Shown here piece by piece: positions 34,157-41,832 of a DNA stretch of 62,564 nucleotides. The first letter of the stretch is position 1; each line of letters starts with the position of its first letter. The translations under genes were made by a program, and so were the position numbers. The stretch lies in assembly GCA_964349455.1 (NCBI GenBank), contig CAYGGG010000001.1:1-62564 (forward strand), in the 5' to 3' direction. This stretch comes from CSSED10-109M sp964349455. GTDB taxonomy: Bacteria; Bacillota_I; Bacilli_A; RF39; UBA660. The notes below the pieces were generated by a model that was not told the origin of the DNA, ran no database searches, and saw nothing but the letters and a program-made list of their open reading frames with translations.

Positions 34157-34881
34157 TTTTTCACCTCAATAAAACGATTTACATTATTTCGTATCACATC
34201 TAAATTGTACGCCGAATCTTGATATAAATCAATAATCTGATTAATATAATCATGTTCAATTAAATAATTAAAACTAAACTTAAAATTTAAATCATAAACA
34301 AACGACAAAAACAAAATCAATTGATCAAGATTAGTTTTAACATCTAGAAAACTAATTGGTTCCTTTGCCAAAAAAGAATTCCACACCTTTTTTGACACCT
34401 CATCACCACTCAAACCAAAATCAATTTGCCGATCAACAATTAAAAAAAAGATATCTAATTTATCAGCATCACGAATGATCTTCGAAAAAACCAACTCCAT
34501 TCCCGAAACATCACCAATTTTCATCTTATTATGATTACCAATTGCCGTTTTAATACTCGAGTAATACTCTTCTTTGTCATAAAAATTGTTAATCAATCTC
34601 TTTTCAAACAACATTTTTATGCCATACTCTCCATGATCAACATTTCGATCATCCATATTATCAAAACTCTCAACTTGCTTAAATCGCCCAATATCATGAA
34701 GTAATCCAATCACATAGGCCGCCTCTTTTTCATCATCATTTAGTGCTAAAGATTCAGCAATTCTATACGCTAATTTAGCAACCCGATAGGAATGAAAATA
34801 TTTCAACTTAATTAAAGGAATATTCATATCATACTCCTTAACAAACATATCAAATTTACGATGTAACAAATCCTTATCCAC
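34153..34881 (-). CDS. HD-domain phosphohydrolase
   Basis: A 242-aa protein with an HD domain: H of HSYRVAKLAYRI, HD of VIGLLHDIGRFKQ (about residues 60-61), NVDHGEYG, and the far Asp in RDADKLDIFFLI. These give the H...HD...H...D metal-binding pattern. Members hydrolyse nucleotides or other phosphoesters; the substrate is unknown. It begins with GTG 34881 overlapping the tlyA stop (TAGTG) and its TGA overlaps the ATG of the D-Asp ligase-like gene. Confidence 0.88.
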   Translation of the reverse strand: MDKDLLHRKFDMFVKEYDMNIPLIKLKYFHSYRVAKLAYRIAESLALNDDEKEAAYVIGLLHDIGRFKQVESFDNMDDRNVDHGEYGIKMLFEKRLINNFYDKEEYYSSIKTAIGNHNKMKIGDVSGMELVFSKIIRDADKLDIFFLIVDRQIDFGLSGDEVSKKVWNSFLAKEPISFLDVKTNLDQLILFLSFVYDLNFKFSFNYLIEHDYINQIIDLYQDSAYNLDVIRNNVNRFIEVKK

Positions 34882-35606
34882 TAATCATCCATCCTTTTAA
34901 AATAAAGTAAATACTCAACATTACCATCACCACCAGTAATTGGTGACTTAATCGAACCGACTAAATAAAAATTAATTTTTGAAAACTCCAAAACTAATTT
35001 ATCAACCACATCCAAACGAACCTTTTCATCTAAAATAACTCCTCGGTATTTTTTGGCAATCTCCCGTCCACATTCAAACTGGGGCTTAGCCAAACAAACA
35101 ATTTCGAACAAATTTATTTCTTTCAACTTATCCAATAATTTTAAAACCGAAATAAAAGAAACATCAATCACCGCTATTTCTGCTTTTTTAATTTTTTCCA
35201 ATTCAATTAAACGGACATCTTGATTTTCATGCAAAACAACCCGCTTATCTTTTCTTAACCAGTCAACCATCTGCTCACGCCCAACATCAACGGCAATCAC
35301 TTGCTTAGCACCATGACGTAAAACACAATCAGTAAAACCGCCAGTACTAGAACCAATATCAAGTACCATCTTATTCAAAAAAACTATTCCGAACTCCTTA
35401 ATCGCCGCCTCCAACTTAACACCGCCTCTTGAAGCAAAAAAATCAACCACCTTCAATAATTTTATTTCATTATCAGCCACCAGAAAACTATTTTTCTTAA
35501 CTACTTTATCATCAACCAGCACTATTCCTAGCCTAATCATTAACTGTGCTCTTGTTCGTGAATTAGCTAATCCAATTTCAACTAATTTATTATCTAATCT
35601 TTCCAT
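34881..35606 (-). CDS. tlyA: TlyA-family rRNA 2'-O-methyltransferase / hemolysin A-like
   Basis: An S4 RNA-binding domain (ERLDNKLVEIGLANSRTRAQ, about residues 2-60) is followed by an FtsJ-type methyltransferase with KLEAAIKEF, LDIGSSTGGFTDCVL (SAM site), AVDVGREQ, DVSFIS, and LAKPQFECGRE. TlyA methylates ribosomal RNA riboses in characterised species. At 241 aa it is slightly short but complete. It is the first of tlyA-HD-Asp ligase-PemK-like, after the terminator at 35612-35636. TAGGTGG precedes the ATG. Confidence 0.93.
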   Translation of the reverse strand: MERLDNKLVEIGLANSRTRAQLMIRLGIVLVDDKVVKKNSFLVADNEIKLLKVVDFFASRGGVKLEAAIKEFGIVFLNKMVLDIGSSTGGFTDCVLRHGAKQVIAVDVGREQMVDWLRKDKRVVLHENQDVRLIELEKIKKAEIAVIDVSFISVLKLLDKLKEINLFEIVCLAKPQFECGREIAKKYRGVILDEKVRLDVVDKLVLEFSKINFYLVGSIKSPITGGDGNVEYLLYFKRMDD

Positions 35607-35611
35607 TATCC

Positions 35612-35636
35612 ACCTATTAAAAAAAAACGAATCATC
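35612..35636 (-). terminator. Weak terminator after the small basic protein gene
   Basis: On the minus strand AACGA and TCGTT enclose TGAT and are followed by nine T. It lies between the 59-aa gene and tlyA. Confidence 0.55.
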
Positions 35637-35639
35637 GTT

Positions 35640-35819
35640 TCATTTTTTATTTTCCTTTTTTGGCGTCAACGAATGATATTTAACACCAAGGATTGGCGTC
35701 ATAACACCATTATTAAAACTGTCCCTTAACTTTGAAGTAAACCAAAGCAAATTGCGCGCGCCAACAACCGATACTTTCATTACTTTCCCAGCACCATGAA
35801 CAAAATTTCCTCTATTCAT
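35640..35819 (-). CDS. Small basic protein, 59 aa, unknown
   Basis: ATG 35819 lies six bases after GGGTG and overlaps the end of the DUF1292 gene; a GTG at 35828 is also open. The product is basic and Lys-rich at the C-terminus, with a Gly/Val-rich middle (GKVMKVSVVGARNLLWF) and PILGVKYHSLTPKKENKK at the end. It stops in TGA directly before a terminator, a placement that supports a real gene. No family recognised. Confidence 0.6.
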   Translation of the reverse strand: MNRGNFVHGAGKVMKVSVVGARNLLWFTSKLRDSFNNGVMTPILGVKYHSLTPKKENKK

Positions 35820-36078
35820 TTTCTTCACCCATTTCCTTTAAATTTTTCAATTCAACTAAATCGTTAATAACACGTTCGATTTCTTCCATATCAGTATCAT
35901 CTTCAACAAACCAAAAACTCGCTTCTTCTTCATTATAAATCAAAGGAATTAGTGCGATTTCTTCGCCCATACTCTGACTATCATCAAGACAAATAACATA
36001 TTTATGTTTTGTTTTTTCCGATTCAAAAGAACTTAAAACAACATACTCTTTCTCGCTTCCATTTAAATCAGTAATCAT
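35812..36078 (-). CDS. DUF1292 (YrzB-like) protein
   Basis: Small acidic protein of the YrzB/DUF1292 type: MITDLNGSEKEYVVLSSFES, KHKYVICLDDS, ALIPLIYNEEEA and the acidic end DMEEIERVINDLVEL. Function unknown. The ATG at 36078 would begin inside the first strand and has no ribosome binding site, whereas GAGGAG lies about 30 bases upstream in front of in-frame ATT codons (36105, 36102). An ATT start at 36102, adding LQEKEKI, is plausible. The gene follows trpS closely. Confidence 0.75.
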   Translation of the reverse strand: MITDLNGSEKEYVVLSSFESEKTKHKYVICLDDSQSMGEEIALIPLIYNEEEASFWFVEDDTDMEEIERVINDLVELKNLKEMGEENE

Positions 36079-36139
36079 AATTTTTTCTTTTTCTTGTAAA
36101 ATAATACCACTCCTCTTTTTTATTATAAGAAAATAAAAA

Positions 36140-37123
36140 CTAAATATCAATCCCCATCTTATTTTTCACTTCATTTAGTTTACACTCTGCCACCCTCAAC
36201 GCCTCACAACCACCTTTTTTCAAAATATCAATTAATTCATCACTATATCTAATTTTATTATATTTTTTCTGAAAATTAACAATAAATTGACAAACAACAT
36301 CGGCCACCGCTTCCTTAAACTGACCATAATTACTATTAGCAAATTCTTTTTCAATTTCTTTAATATCTTTTTTATTTAAAACTGACATAATCGTAATCAA
36401 ATTAGAAATACCTGGTTTTTTCTTTTCATCAAATTTAATTAAATTTTCACTATCAGTTACCGCACTCATTATCTTTTTTCTAGTTACCGCAACATCATCT
36501 AATAAAAAAATTGTTCCCTTATCATCAAGATCAGCTGACTTATTCATTTTTTCCAAAGGATTTTGCAAATTCATAATTCGGCTTCCAACTTTGGGGATAT
36601 AGTAATTGGGCAGTTTAAACATATCCCCATACCTTTTATTAAGACGTTCCCCCAAATCCCTCGTAATTTCAATATGTTGCTTTTGATCAGCACCAACTGG
36701 CACAATCTCAGCATCATAAAGCAAAATATCTGCAGCCATTAATGCCGGATAAATAAACAAGCCTAAGTCAACACTCTCTTTCTTTCTTTTTGCCTTATAT
36801 TGAGTCATTCTAGATAACTCACCGACTCGACATTGAAATGCGACCAAAAAACCTAACGCACTATGTTGATTAATATTGCTTTGAATAAAAAAATTAGTTT
36901 TCAAAGGGTCAATCCCACAAGCAATATAAATTGCCGCTAAATCTAAAATTGTTTTATTAATTTTTTTAGGTTCTTGATAAGACGTCAACGCGTGCAAATC
37001 AGCAATAAAAATATAAGAATCATACTCCTCTTGCAAAGCAACAAAATTCCTAATTGCTCCAATATAATTGCCCAACGTAAAACCACCAGTTGGCGTAACG
37101 CCGGTTATCATTCTCTTTTTCAT
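36140..37123 (-). CDS. trpS: Tryptophan--tRNA ligase
   Basis: Class I synthetase charging tRNA-Trp. HIGH-type motif in GVTPTGGFTLGNYIGAI (about residues 8-24), ADLHALTSYQEP, the Trp site LGLFIYPALMAADILLY, GADQKQHIEITRDL, and KMSKS-type KMNKS. Length 327 aa is normal. The gene is preceded by a T-box leader with a TGG specifier and its own promoter, so it is induced when uncharged tRNA-Trp accumulates. AAAGGGTGA precedes the ATG. Confidence 0.97.
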   Translation of the reverse strand: MKKRMITGVTPTGGFTLGNYIGAIRNFVALQEEYDSYIFIADLHALTSYQEPKKINKTILDLAAIYIACGIDPLKTNFFIQSNINQHSALGFLVAFQCRVGELSRMTQYKAKRKKESVDLGLFIYPALMAADILLYDAEIVPVGADQKQHIEITRDLGERLNKRYGDMFKLPNYYIPKVGSRIMNLQNPLEKMNKSADLDDKGTIFLLDDVAVTRKKIMSAVTDSENLIKFDEKKKPGISNLITIMSVLNKKDIKEIEKEFANSNYGQFKEAVADVVCQFIVNFQKKYNKIRYSDELIDILKKGGCEALRVAECKLNEVKNKMGIDI

Positions 37124-37140
37124 AAAATCACCCTTTCTAT

Positions 37141-37369
37141 AAAAAAATCCTTATCCTAAAATAGGACAAGGGATTTGTGCCACCTAAATTTATGTACTAT
37201 CATACATTTATTCAATAACGGGAATTCCCGTATTTCCCTACTACTATTTCAAGAAATCTCTCATTAGTCCATTCACTAATCTTTAACTACAATTTTTCAC
37301 CAAACAATTGCTCTCTTAAAGTTTCCAAAAAGTTACTAATCTAAATCATCAATTTAAAATTACACTCAT
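37141..37369 (-). promoter_or_regulatory. T-box leader of trpS, specifier TGG
   Basis: Reading on the minus strand: Stem I has the AAGAGAG and TTTGGTG elements of its apical part (near 37320-37290), then the specifier loop GTGAATGGACTAA with TGG at 37271-37269 (Trp), then the T-box GGTGGCAC (near 37184-37177). The terminator helix follows: ATCCCTTGTCCTA paired with TAGGATAAGGAT and a run of T ending at 37141. The T-box sequence departs from the usual GGTGGNACCGCG after GGTGGCAC. The 296 bases between trpS and hsp20 hold only this leader and its promoter. Confidence 0.88.
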
Positions 37370-37398
37370 AATATACACCAAACAACTAAAAATGTCAA
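37370..37398 (-). promoter_or_regulatory. Promoter of the trpS T-box transcript
   Basis: Minus-strand TTGACA (37398-37393) and TATATT (37375-37370) are 17 bases apart, immediately upstream of Stem I. Confidence 0.8.
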
Positions 37399-37419
37399 AC
37401 GAAAAGCAGTATTAACTGC

Positions 37420-37809
37420 TTATTCAATTGGAATTAATTTAGTAGTCTTTTTCTTTTCTTCTTTTGGAAAGCTTACTTTTAATATACCATCTTCAAACTT
37501 GGCCTTAATATCTTTTTCAACAATATCGCCAATATAATAGCTTCGTGATTGTTCACCATAATAACGCTCGCGCTTAATATAGTTTTTTTCTTCAGACTTT
37601 TTTTCTTCTTCCTTACGAGCAATAATAGTCAAGTATCCGTTCTCATAGTCGACCTTAACCTCGTCTTTATTAAAGCCTGGAACATCAACTTCAATCACAT
37701 ATTTCCCTTCTTTTTCATAAATATCTGATTTCATAATACTTGATTTTTTTGTTTCGAACAAATCATCAAATAAGCTTCCAAAAAAAGGATCTCGCGTCAC
37801 TAAATTCAT
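37420..37809 (-). CDS. hsp20: Small heat shock protein, Hsp20/alpha-crystallin family
   Basis: ATP-independent holdase. The alpha-crystallin domain spans about residues 27-115: KSDIYEKEGKYVIEVDVPGF, the GYLTIIARKEEEK strand, ERYYGEQSRSYYIG, and AKFEDGILKVSFPK, ending with KLIPIE, an I-x-I type tail motif for oligomerisation. ATG 37809 follows GGAGGTGG; the longer frame to 37860 is not used. Its promoter is overlapped by a near-consensus CIRCE element, so HrcA probably represses it together with the dnaK operon. Confidence 0.96.
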   Translation of the reverse strand: MNLVTRDPFFGSLFDDLFETKKSSIMKSDIYEKEGKYVIEVDVPGFNKDEVKVDYENGYLTIIARKEEEKKSEEKNYIKRERYYGEQSRSYYIGDIVEKDIKAKFEDGILKVSFPKEEKKKTTKLIPIE

Positions 37810-37831
37810 TATTCCACCTCCAATCATCTCT

Positions 37832-37860
37832 ATTTTAGCACCTCTTTTAGCACTTGTCAA
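37832..37860 (-). promoter_or_regulatory. Promoter of hsp20
   Basis: Minus-strand TTGACA (37860-37855) and TAAAAT (37837-37832) are 17 bases apart; the -35 box lies in the CIRCE element. Confidence 0.85.
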
Positions 37861-37873
37861 GAGGGAGTGCTAT
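37847..37873 (-). promoter_or_regulatory. CIRCE operator of hsp20
   Basis: TTAGCACTT (37847-37855), nine bases, then GAGTGCTAT (37865-37873): two differences from the CIRCE consensus TTAGCACTC-N9-GAGTGCTAA. It matches consensus better than the hrcA copy. A half-site-like TTTTAGCAC also lies just next to it (37833-37841). Confidence 0.9.
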
Positions 37874-37882
37874 TTTTTTTAA

Positions 37883-37911
37883 TTGATTTTTCTTCTTCTT
37901 TTTGCTATCAT
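37883..37911 (+). promoter_or_regulatory. Promoter of the exported pilin-like gene
   Basis: TTGATT (37883-37888) and TATCAT (37906-37911) are 17 bases apart; GGAGG follows before ATG 37929. It lies about 10 bases from the CIRCE element of the divergent hsp20. Confidence 0.65.
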
Positions 37912-37928
37912 CAAGATGGAGGTAAAAC

Positions 37929-38390
37929 ATGAAAATAATAATTACCATTTTTTTTATAATTTTAATCCTTTTTATTGTTTTAAACAAAATTGAACTTCCC
38001 AAACAAGAACCAAAAGAAAATAATGCCACCGAACAAAACAATAACAATTCAGAAGAAAAGGACGGTTTAATTCAAGAAGCACAAAAAACCACCTTTGAAG
38101 CAAACGCTTATGCTTTATTAAAAGCAATTGAAAACACTTATATGTTTGAAGCTTTAAACACCACAATTGAAGAAAAAACATATTACATCGAAAACGGCGA
38201 ATTCACTGATGATTCACCAAAAATAAGCGATTTTGATAGACTACCCGAAACCGGAATCGCTCACATTAGCATAACCGGTGGCGTTACATTTGCTCTTTAT
38301 AACCTAAAATGGTGCGCAACCAAAAGCGCTGATGAAGCCACAATTACAATAACAGAAACATCAATTGATTTATGCAAAATGCCAAATTAA
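37929..38390 (+). CDS. Exported or membrane-anchored protein, pilin-like pattern
   Basis: 153 aa with an N-terminal hydrophobic helix (MKIIITIFFIILILFIVLNK), an Asn/Glu-rich linker, a helix (EANAYALLKAIENTYMFEALN) and a beta-rich C-terminus with two cysteines (KWCATKS and IDLCKMPN) that can form a disulfide. A helix followed by a disulfide-closed sheet recalls minor pilin-like or pseudopilin proteins, but no leader-peptidase site is evident. Function unknown. Divergent from hsp20. Confidence 0.72.
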   Translation: MKIIITIFFIILILFIVLNKIELPKQEPKENNATEQNNNNSEEKDGLIQEAQKTTFEANAYALLKAIENTYMFEALNTTIEEKTYYIENGEFTDDSPKISDFDRLPETGIAHISITGGVTFALYNLKWCATKSADEATITITETSIDLCKMPN

Positions 38391-38410
38391 AAGCAACCAA
38401 AGTTGCTTTT
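38389..38410. terminator. Bidirectional terminator
   Basis: AAAAGCAAC (38389-38397) pairs with GTTGCTTTT (38402-38410) around CAAA, with a T-run on the plus strand and A-run before cysS on the minus strand. Confidence 0.8.
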
Positions 38411-38411
38411 T

Positions 38412-39818
38412 TTATTCCCTAATTTCAATATCCCACTCAGTTCCACACCTTGTGTCTTTTAACAAAATTCCTCTTTCCAAAAGTTGATTACGCACCCTAT
38501 CAGCACTTCCATAATCACCTTGTTTTTTCAGTTCATCTCGATTTAAAATATATTTTTCAATTTCATCAACCGAGATATTATATTTCATTAAATACTTATT
38601 CTTAATTTCAGAAATCACTTTAACAGGTTTTTCTTGAAACAATCCCAAAACTCGATAAACTTGAATAACACTATTTTTATACTCACCTAATAATTTTTCG
38701 TCACTAATTTTTTCCATTTCACTAAAATATTCAAACAAATTAGCAAAAACAACCGCCGTATTAAAATCATTATCCATCGCATCTCTAAACTCCCGATCAA
38801 TTCTCGCAAATATTTCACTATCTTTAAACTCAATCAATTCAATATCTAAAAACATTTTATAAAACCGATAAATTTTACTTTCATTCAAAGAAAACATTCC
38901 ATCAACCAAATTTAAACTAGAACGATAATTATTTTGTAACAAAGTCATTTTAATCACATCCGGATGATATTCGGAAAGTAAATCAGCAAGTAAAATTGTA
39001 TTGCCAATTGATTTACTCATCTTTTGACCGTTAATCAAAACTAATCCATTATGCAACCAATACTTAGCAAACTGCTTGCCCGTTAAAGCTTCCGTTTGAG
39101 CGATTTCATTTTCATGATGAGGAAAAAGCAAATCCTCCCCACCGCCATGAATATCAATTGTTTCACCCAAATATTTCATGCTCATCGCCGAACACTCAAT
39201 ATGCCATCCTGGTCGCCCCCTGCCCCAAGGTGATTCCCAAAAAATTTCATTTTCTTTTGCACCCTTCCACAAAGCAAAATCACGATCATCTCTTTTACCT
39301 GGTTCAACATCTTTACGAACGCCAACAATACTATCATCAAGCGTTCGATTAGAAAATTTTCCATAATCTTTAAACGACCCGACCTTAAAATAAACGTCCC
39401 CATCTTCCGTCGCGTAAGCATAATCTTTCGCAATTAAAGCATCAATAAAATCAACCATGTCATCAATGCACTCAGTCGCCTTGGCTTGAATTGTTGGTTC
39501 ATCAACGCCCAACATTTTAAACTCTAAATCCGTTTTTTCAATCATTTTTTTCGCAAAAACGCTTGGATCTTCACCTAATTGATTAGCTTTTGCAATAATT
39601 TTATCATCAATATCAGTATAATTACGAACATAAATTACCTTATATCCAATATATTCTAAATAATTTCGAATCATATCAAAAACAACCGCTTGATAAGCAT
39701 GACCAATATGGGCATTATCAGAAACAGTAATCCCACAAGCATACATCTTAACAATTCCTTTTTCCAAAGAAGAAAACTCTTCTTTTTTTCTTGTCATAAC
39801 ATTATAAACTTTTAACAT
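38412..39818 (-). CDS. cysS: Cysteine--tRNA ligase
   Basis: Class I synthetase with catalytic zinc. The first Zn ligand is in MYACGITVSDNAHIGHAYQAVVF, read as YACGITVSD followed by HIGHA; the others are in GWHIECSAMS and PHHENEIAQ. KMSKSIGN is present. Length 468 aa is normal. It overlaps the end of tyrS by seven bases, with AAAGGTGG as ribosome binding site, and therefore lies under the tyrosine T-box. Confidence 0.97.
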   Translation of the reverse strand: MLKVYNVMTRKKEEFSSLEKGIVKMYACGITVSDNAHIGHAYQAVVFDMIRNYLEYIGYKVIYVRNYTDIDDKIIAKANQLGEDPSVFAKKMIEKTDLEFKMLGVDEPTIQAKATECIDDMVDFIDALIAKDYAYATEDGDVYFKVGSFKDYGKFSNRTLDDSIVGVRKDVEPGKRDDRDFALWKGAKENEIFWESPWGRGRPGWHIECSAMSMKYLGETIDIHGGGEDLLFPHHENEIAQTEALTGKQFAKYWLHNGLVLINGQKMSKSIGNTILLADLLSEYHPDVIKMTLLQNNYRSSLNLVDGMFSLNESKIYRFYKMFLDIELIEFKDSEIFARIDREFRDAMDNDFNTAVVFANLFEYFSEMEKISDEKLLGEYKNSVIQVYRVLGLFQEKPVKVISEIKNKYLMKYNISVDEIEKYILNRDELKKQGDYGSADRVRNQLLERGILLKDTRCGTEWDIEIRE

Positions 39819-41032
39819 ACAACCACCTTTAAAAATATTTTCTTCCCGCGCTGAACAATCACATCATTACATAATTCGATTTCATCATCAACACTCAAAA
39901 CAACTTCCTTATTAATCTTAATTCCCTTTTGCTCAATCAATCTTTTTGCCTCTGACTTTGAACTAACTATTTCAGTTAAAACAAGAAAATCTAAAACATT
40001 CATCTTCAAACAAGAAACCTTTAACTTGAAGGTGGGCATATTTGAACAAGTTTCGCCCTTAGCAAATAACTTTTCACAAGTTTCACGAACCTTTAACGCT
40101 TCCGCTTCACCATGAACTAATTTAGTCACCTCAAAAGCCATTATTTTTTTGGCCTCAACAATATCATCATCACAAATTTTCTTAATCCAATCCATTTCAT
40201 AATCACCAAAGAAAGCCATTAACCTTTCGACATCCTCATCATAAGAATTAATAAACATTTGATAAAAATCATAAACCGTTGTTTTTTCACGCGAAACCCA
40301 TAAAGTACCACTTTCCGTTTTACCCATCTTCTCGCCATCAGCCTTAACTAACAACGGACAAGTTAAACCAAATATTTTTTCAACGTCCTTACCCTCTAAA
40401 TTATCTAATTTTCTTCCCAAATCAACCCCAGCGACAATATTACCCCACTGATCAGAACCGCCAACTTGTAATACACAATTATGCTCACGATTTAAATAAA
40501 CAAAATCATAAGCTTGCATCAACATATAGCCCATCTCTAAAAAAGTTAACCCACCTTCTTTTAACCGTTTTTTATAACAATCAGCTGCAAGCATTTTATT
40601 AACATTAAAATGAACGCCAATCTTTCTTAAAAAGCCGATATAAGACTCACCATTAATCCAATCAGCATTATCTAAGATAATCGCCCTATTAGACCCTTCA
40701 ACATCAACAAACCGCTCAATTAGACCCCGGACTTCTTTTTTATTATGATCAATTTCTTTTTCAGATAACATATCACGCATTTTTGCTTTACCACTCGGAT
40801 CACCAACCATCGCTGTTGCTCCACCAATCACAATAATCGCTTTATGGCCCATTTTTTGTAACCGACGTACAATTGTCAAGGCAAAAAAATGACCAATATG
40901 CAAACTATCCGCCGTTGGATCAATTCCAAAGTAAAAAGTAATTTTTTGATTATTCAATAAATCCTTTACCTTTTCCTCATTAGTAATTTGGTAAACATAT
41001 CCTCTTTCCTTTAAAACATCAAACGCTTTCAT
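39812..41032 (-). CDS. tyrS: Tyrosine--tRNA ligase
   Basis: Class I synthetase charging tRNA-Tyr. Motifs: YFGIDPTADSLHIGHF (HIGH), GGATAMVGDPSGK, MQAYDFVYLNREHNCVLQVGGSDQWGN (read in parts QAYDFVYLN and QVGGSDQWGNI), KADGEKMGKTESG (KMSKS-type), and a C-terminal S4 domain (SSKSEAKRLIEQKGIKIN). ATG 41032 follows GGAGATATT; the longer frame is a leader shadow. It is first in a tyrS-cysS pair behind a T-box. Confidence 0.97.
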   Translation of the reverse strand: MKAFDVLKERGYVYQITNEEKVKDLLNNQKITFYFGIDPTADSLHIGHFFALTIVRRLQKMGHKAIIVIGGATAMVGDPSGKAKMRDMLSEKEIDHNKKEVRGLIERFVDVEGSNRAIILDNADWINGESYIGFLRKIGVHFNVNKMLAADCYKKRLKEGGLTFLEMGYMLMQAYDFVYLNREHNCVLQVGGSDQWGNIVAGVDLGRKLDNLEGKDVEKIFGLTCPLLVKADGEKMGKTESGTLWVSREKTTVYDFYQMFINSYDEDVERLMAFFGDYEMDWIKKICDDDIVEAKKIMAFEVTKLVHGEAEALKVRETCEKLFAKGETCSNMPTFKLKVSCLKMNVLDFLVLTEIVSSKSEAKRLIEQKGIKINKEVVLSVDDEIELCNDVIVQRGKKIFLKVVVC

Positions 41033-41045
41033 AATATCTCCTTTC

Positions 41046-41252
41046 AAAAAAAACGACAAATCAATCACTTAAGAACGAATTGTCGCGGTACCACCTTAAT
41101 TCATAGTAAACTATGCACTTATTACTATAACGCATTACCGATTAAACTCATAAATGGTAACTTCAATTTTATTTATTATCAATTCACACCAGCCATTGAT
41201 TCTCTTTGCAAAAAATAAAATTTACTTCATTTAATCACTGCTTAATACCAAT
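41046..41252 (-). promoter_or_regulatory. T-box leader of tyrS-cysS, specifier TAC
   Basis: On the minus strand Stem I shows AAAGAGAATCAATGG and CTGGTGTG (near 41215-41190), the specifier region GAAGTTACCATTT with TAC at 41159-41157 (Tyr), and the canonical T-box GGTGGTACCGCG (41095-41084). The terminator pairs CGACAA (41085-41080) with TTGTCG (41059-41054) followed by T. The about 300 bases between tyrS and the next plus-strand gene contain only this leader and two promoters. Confidence 0.92.
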
Positions 41253-41281
41253 ATATTAGCACCCCTAAAAAGCAATGTCAA
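41253..41281 (-). promoter_or_regulatory. Promoter of the tyrS-cysS transcript
   Basis: Minus-strand TTGACA (41281-41276) and TAATAT (41258-41253) are 17 bases apart. Confidence 0.8.
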
Positions 41282-41288
41282 GTTTGAC

Positions 41289-41316
41289 TTGTTTTTTTTC
41301 AAAATTATGCTATACT
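41289..41316 (+). promoter_or_regulatory. Promoter of the plus-strand zinc-ribbon gene
   Basis: TTGTTT (41289-41294) and TATACT (41311-41316) are 16 bases apart; TGC before TATACT makes an extended -10. A slightly better TTGACT at 41284 is 21 bases away. Confidence 0.55.
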
Positions 41317-41339
41317 ATTTAAATCTTTAGGAGGAGAAA

Positions 41340-41810
41340 ATGATTGAAAAAGAAGAATTAGAATTACAAATAAAAGCAATCGAACAAGAATTGAAATCAA
41401 ATGCAAGTGAGTATTATCGTTTACAAAAAAATCCAAAAGTCGAAAGATATCTCGAACTTGACAGAATAATTAGTGACCTTTCAACCAAAAAACATCATCT
41501 TCGCATCGCTCAGCAACAACTAAAATACGAGGAATGCACCCACCCTTTATGGTATTTCTTAAAATCAAGCCACGATTTTACCAAAGGAGATATTAATTGG
41601 ACTTGCCAATGCCTAAATTGTGGGCAAGTTCAAACAGACAAAAATTACTTTTTCTGGAATAAAGTAATTCTGCAAAGCATTTTGTTGGGGCATGGACGAA
41701 AAAGTCAACACTCTTATAACACTGTCGCAAAAGCATATCAAGAAGCAAGTAGAGATGAACCCATAAAACAGGTAAACAAAAAATTAGTCAAACAATACAG
41801 TGCAAAATAA
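41340..41810 (+). CDS. Zinc-ribbon protein with N-terminal coiled coil, paralogue of the 41832 gene
   Basis: 156 aa. The first 65 residues are charged and helical (coiled-coil-like). Then comes a putative metal site: CTHPLWYF followed about 25 residues later by INWTCQCLNCGQV, i.e. CxHxLWY and WTCxCLxCG. The end has SYNTVAKAYQEA. The convergent gene at 41832 encodes the same pattern (CDHELWYL, LYWTCCCLDCGYK, TYNEVRYAY), so the two are paralogues. The family is not recognised and there is no signal peptide. GGAGGAG precedes the ATG. Confidence 0.75.
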   Translation: MIEKEELELQIKAIEQELKSNASEYYRLQKNPKVERYLELDRIISDLSTKKHHLRIAQQQLKYEECTHPLWYFLKSSHDFTKGDINWTCQCLNCGQVQTDKNYFFWNKVILQSILLGHGRKSQHSYNTVAKAYQEASRDEPIKQVNKKLVKQYSAK

Positions 41811-41832
41811 AACAGAAAAGATTTTCTGTTTT
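41809..41832. terminator. Bidirectional terminator
   Basis: AAAACAGAAAA (41809-41819) pairs with TTTTCTGTTTT (41822-41832) between the two convergent paralogues. Confidence 0.8.
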
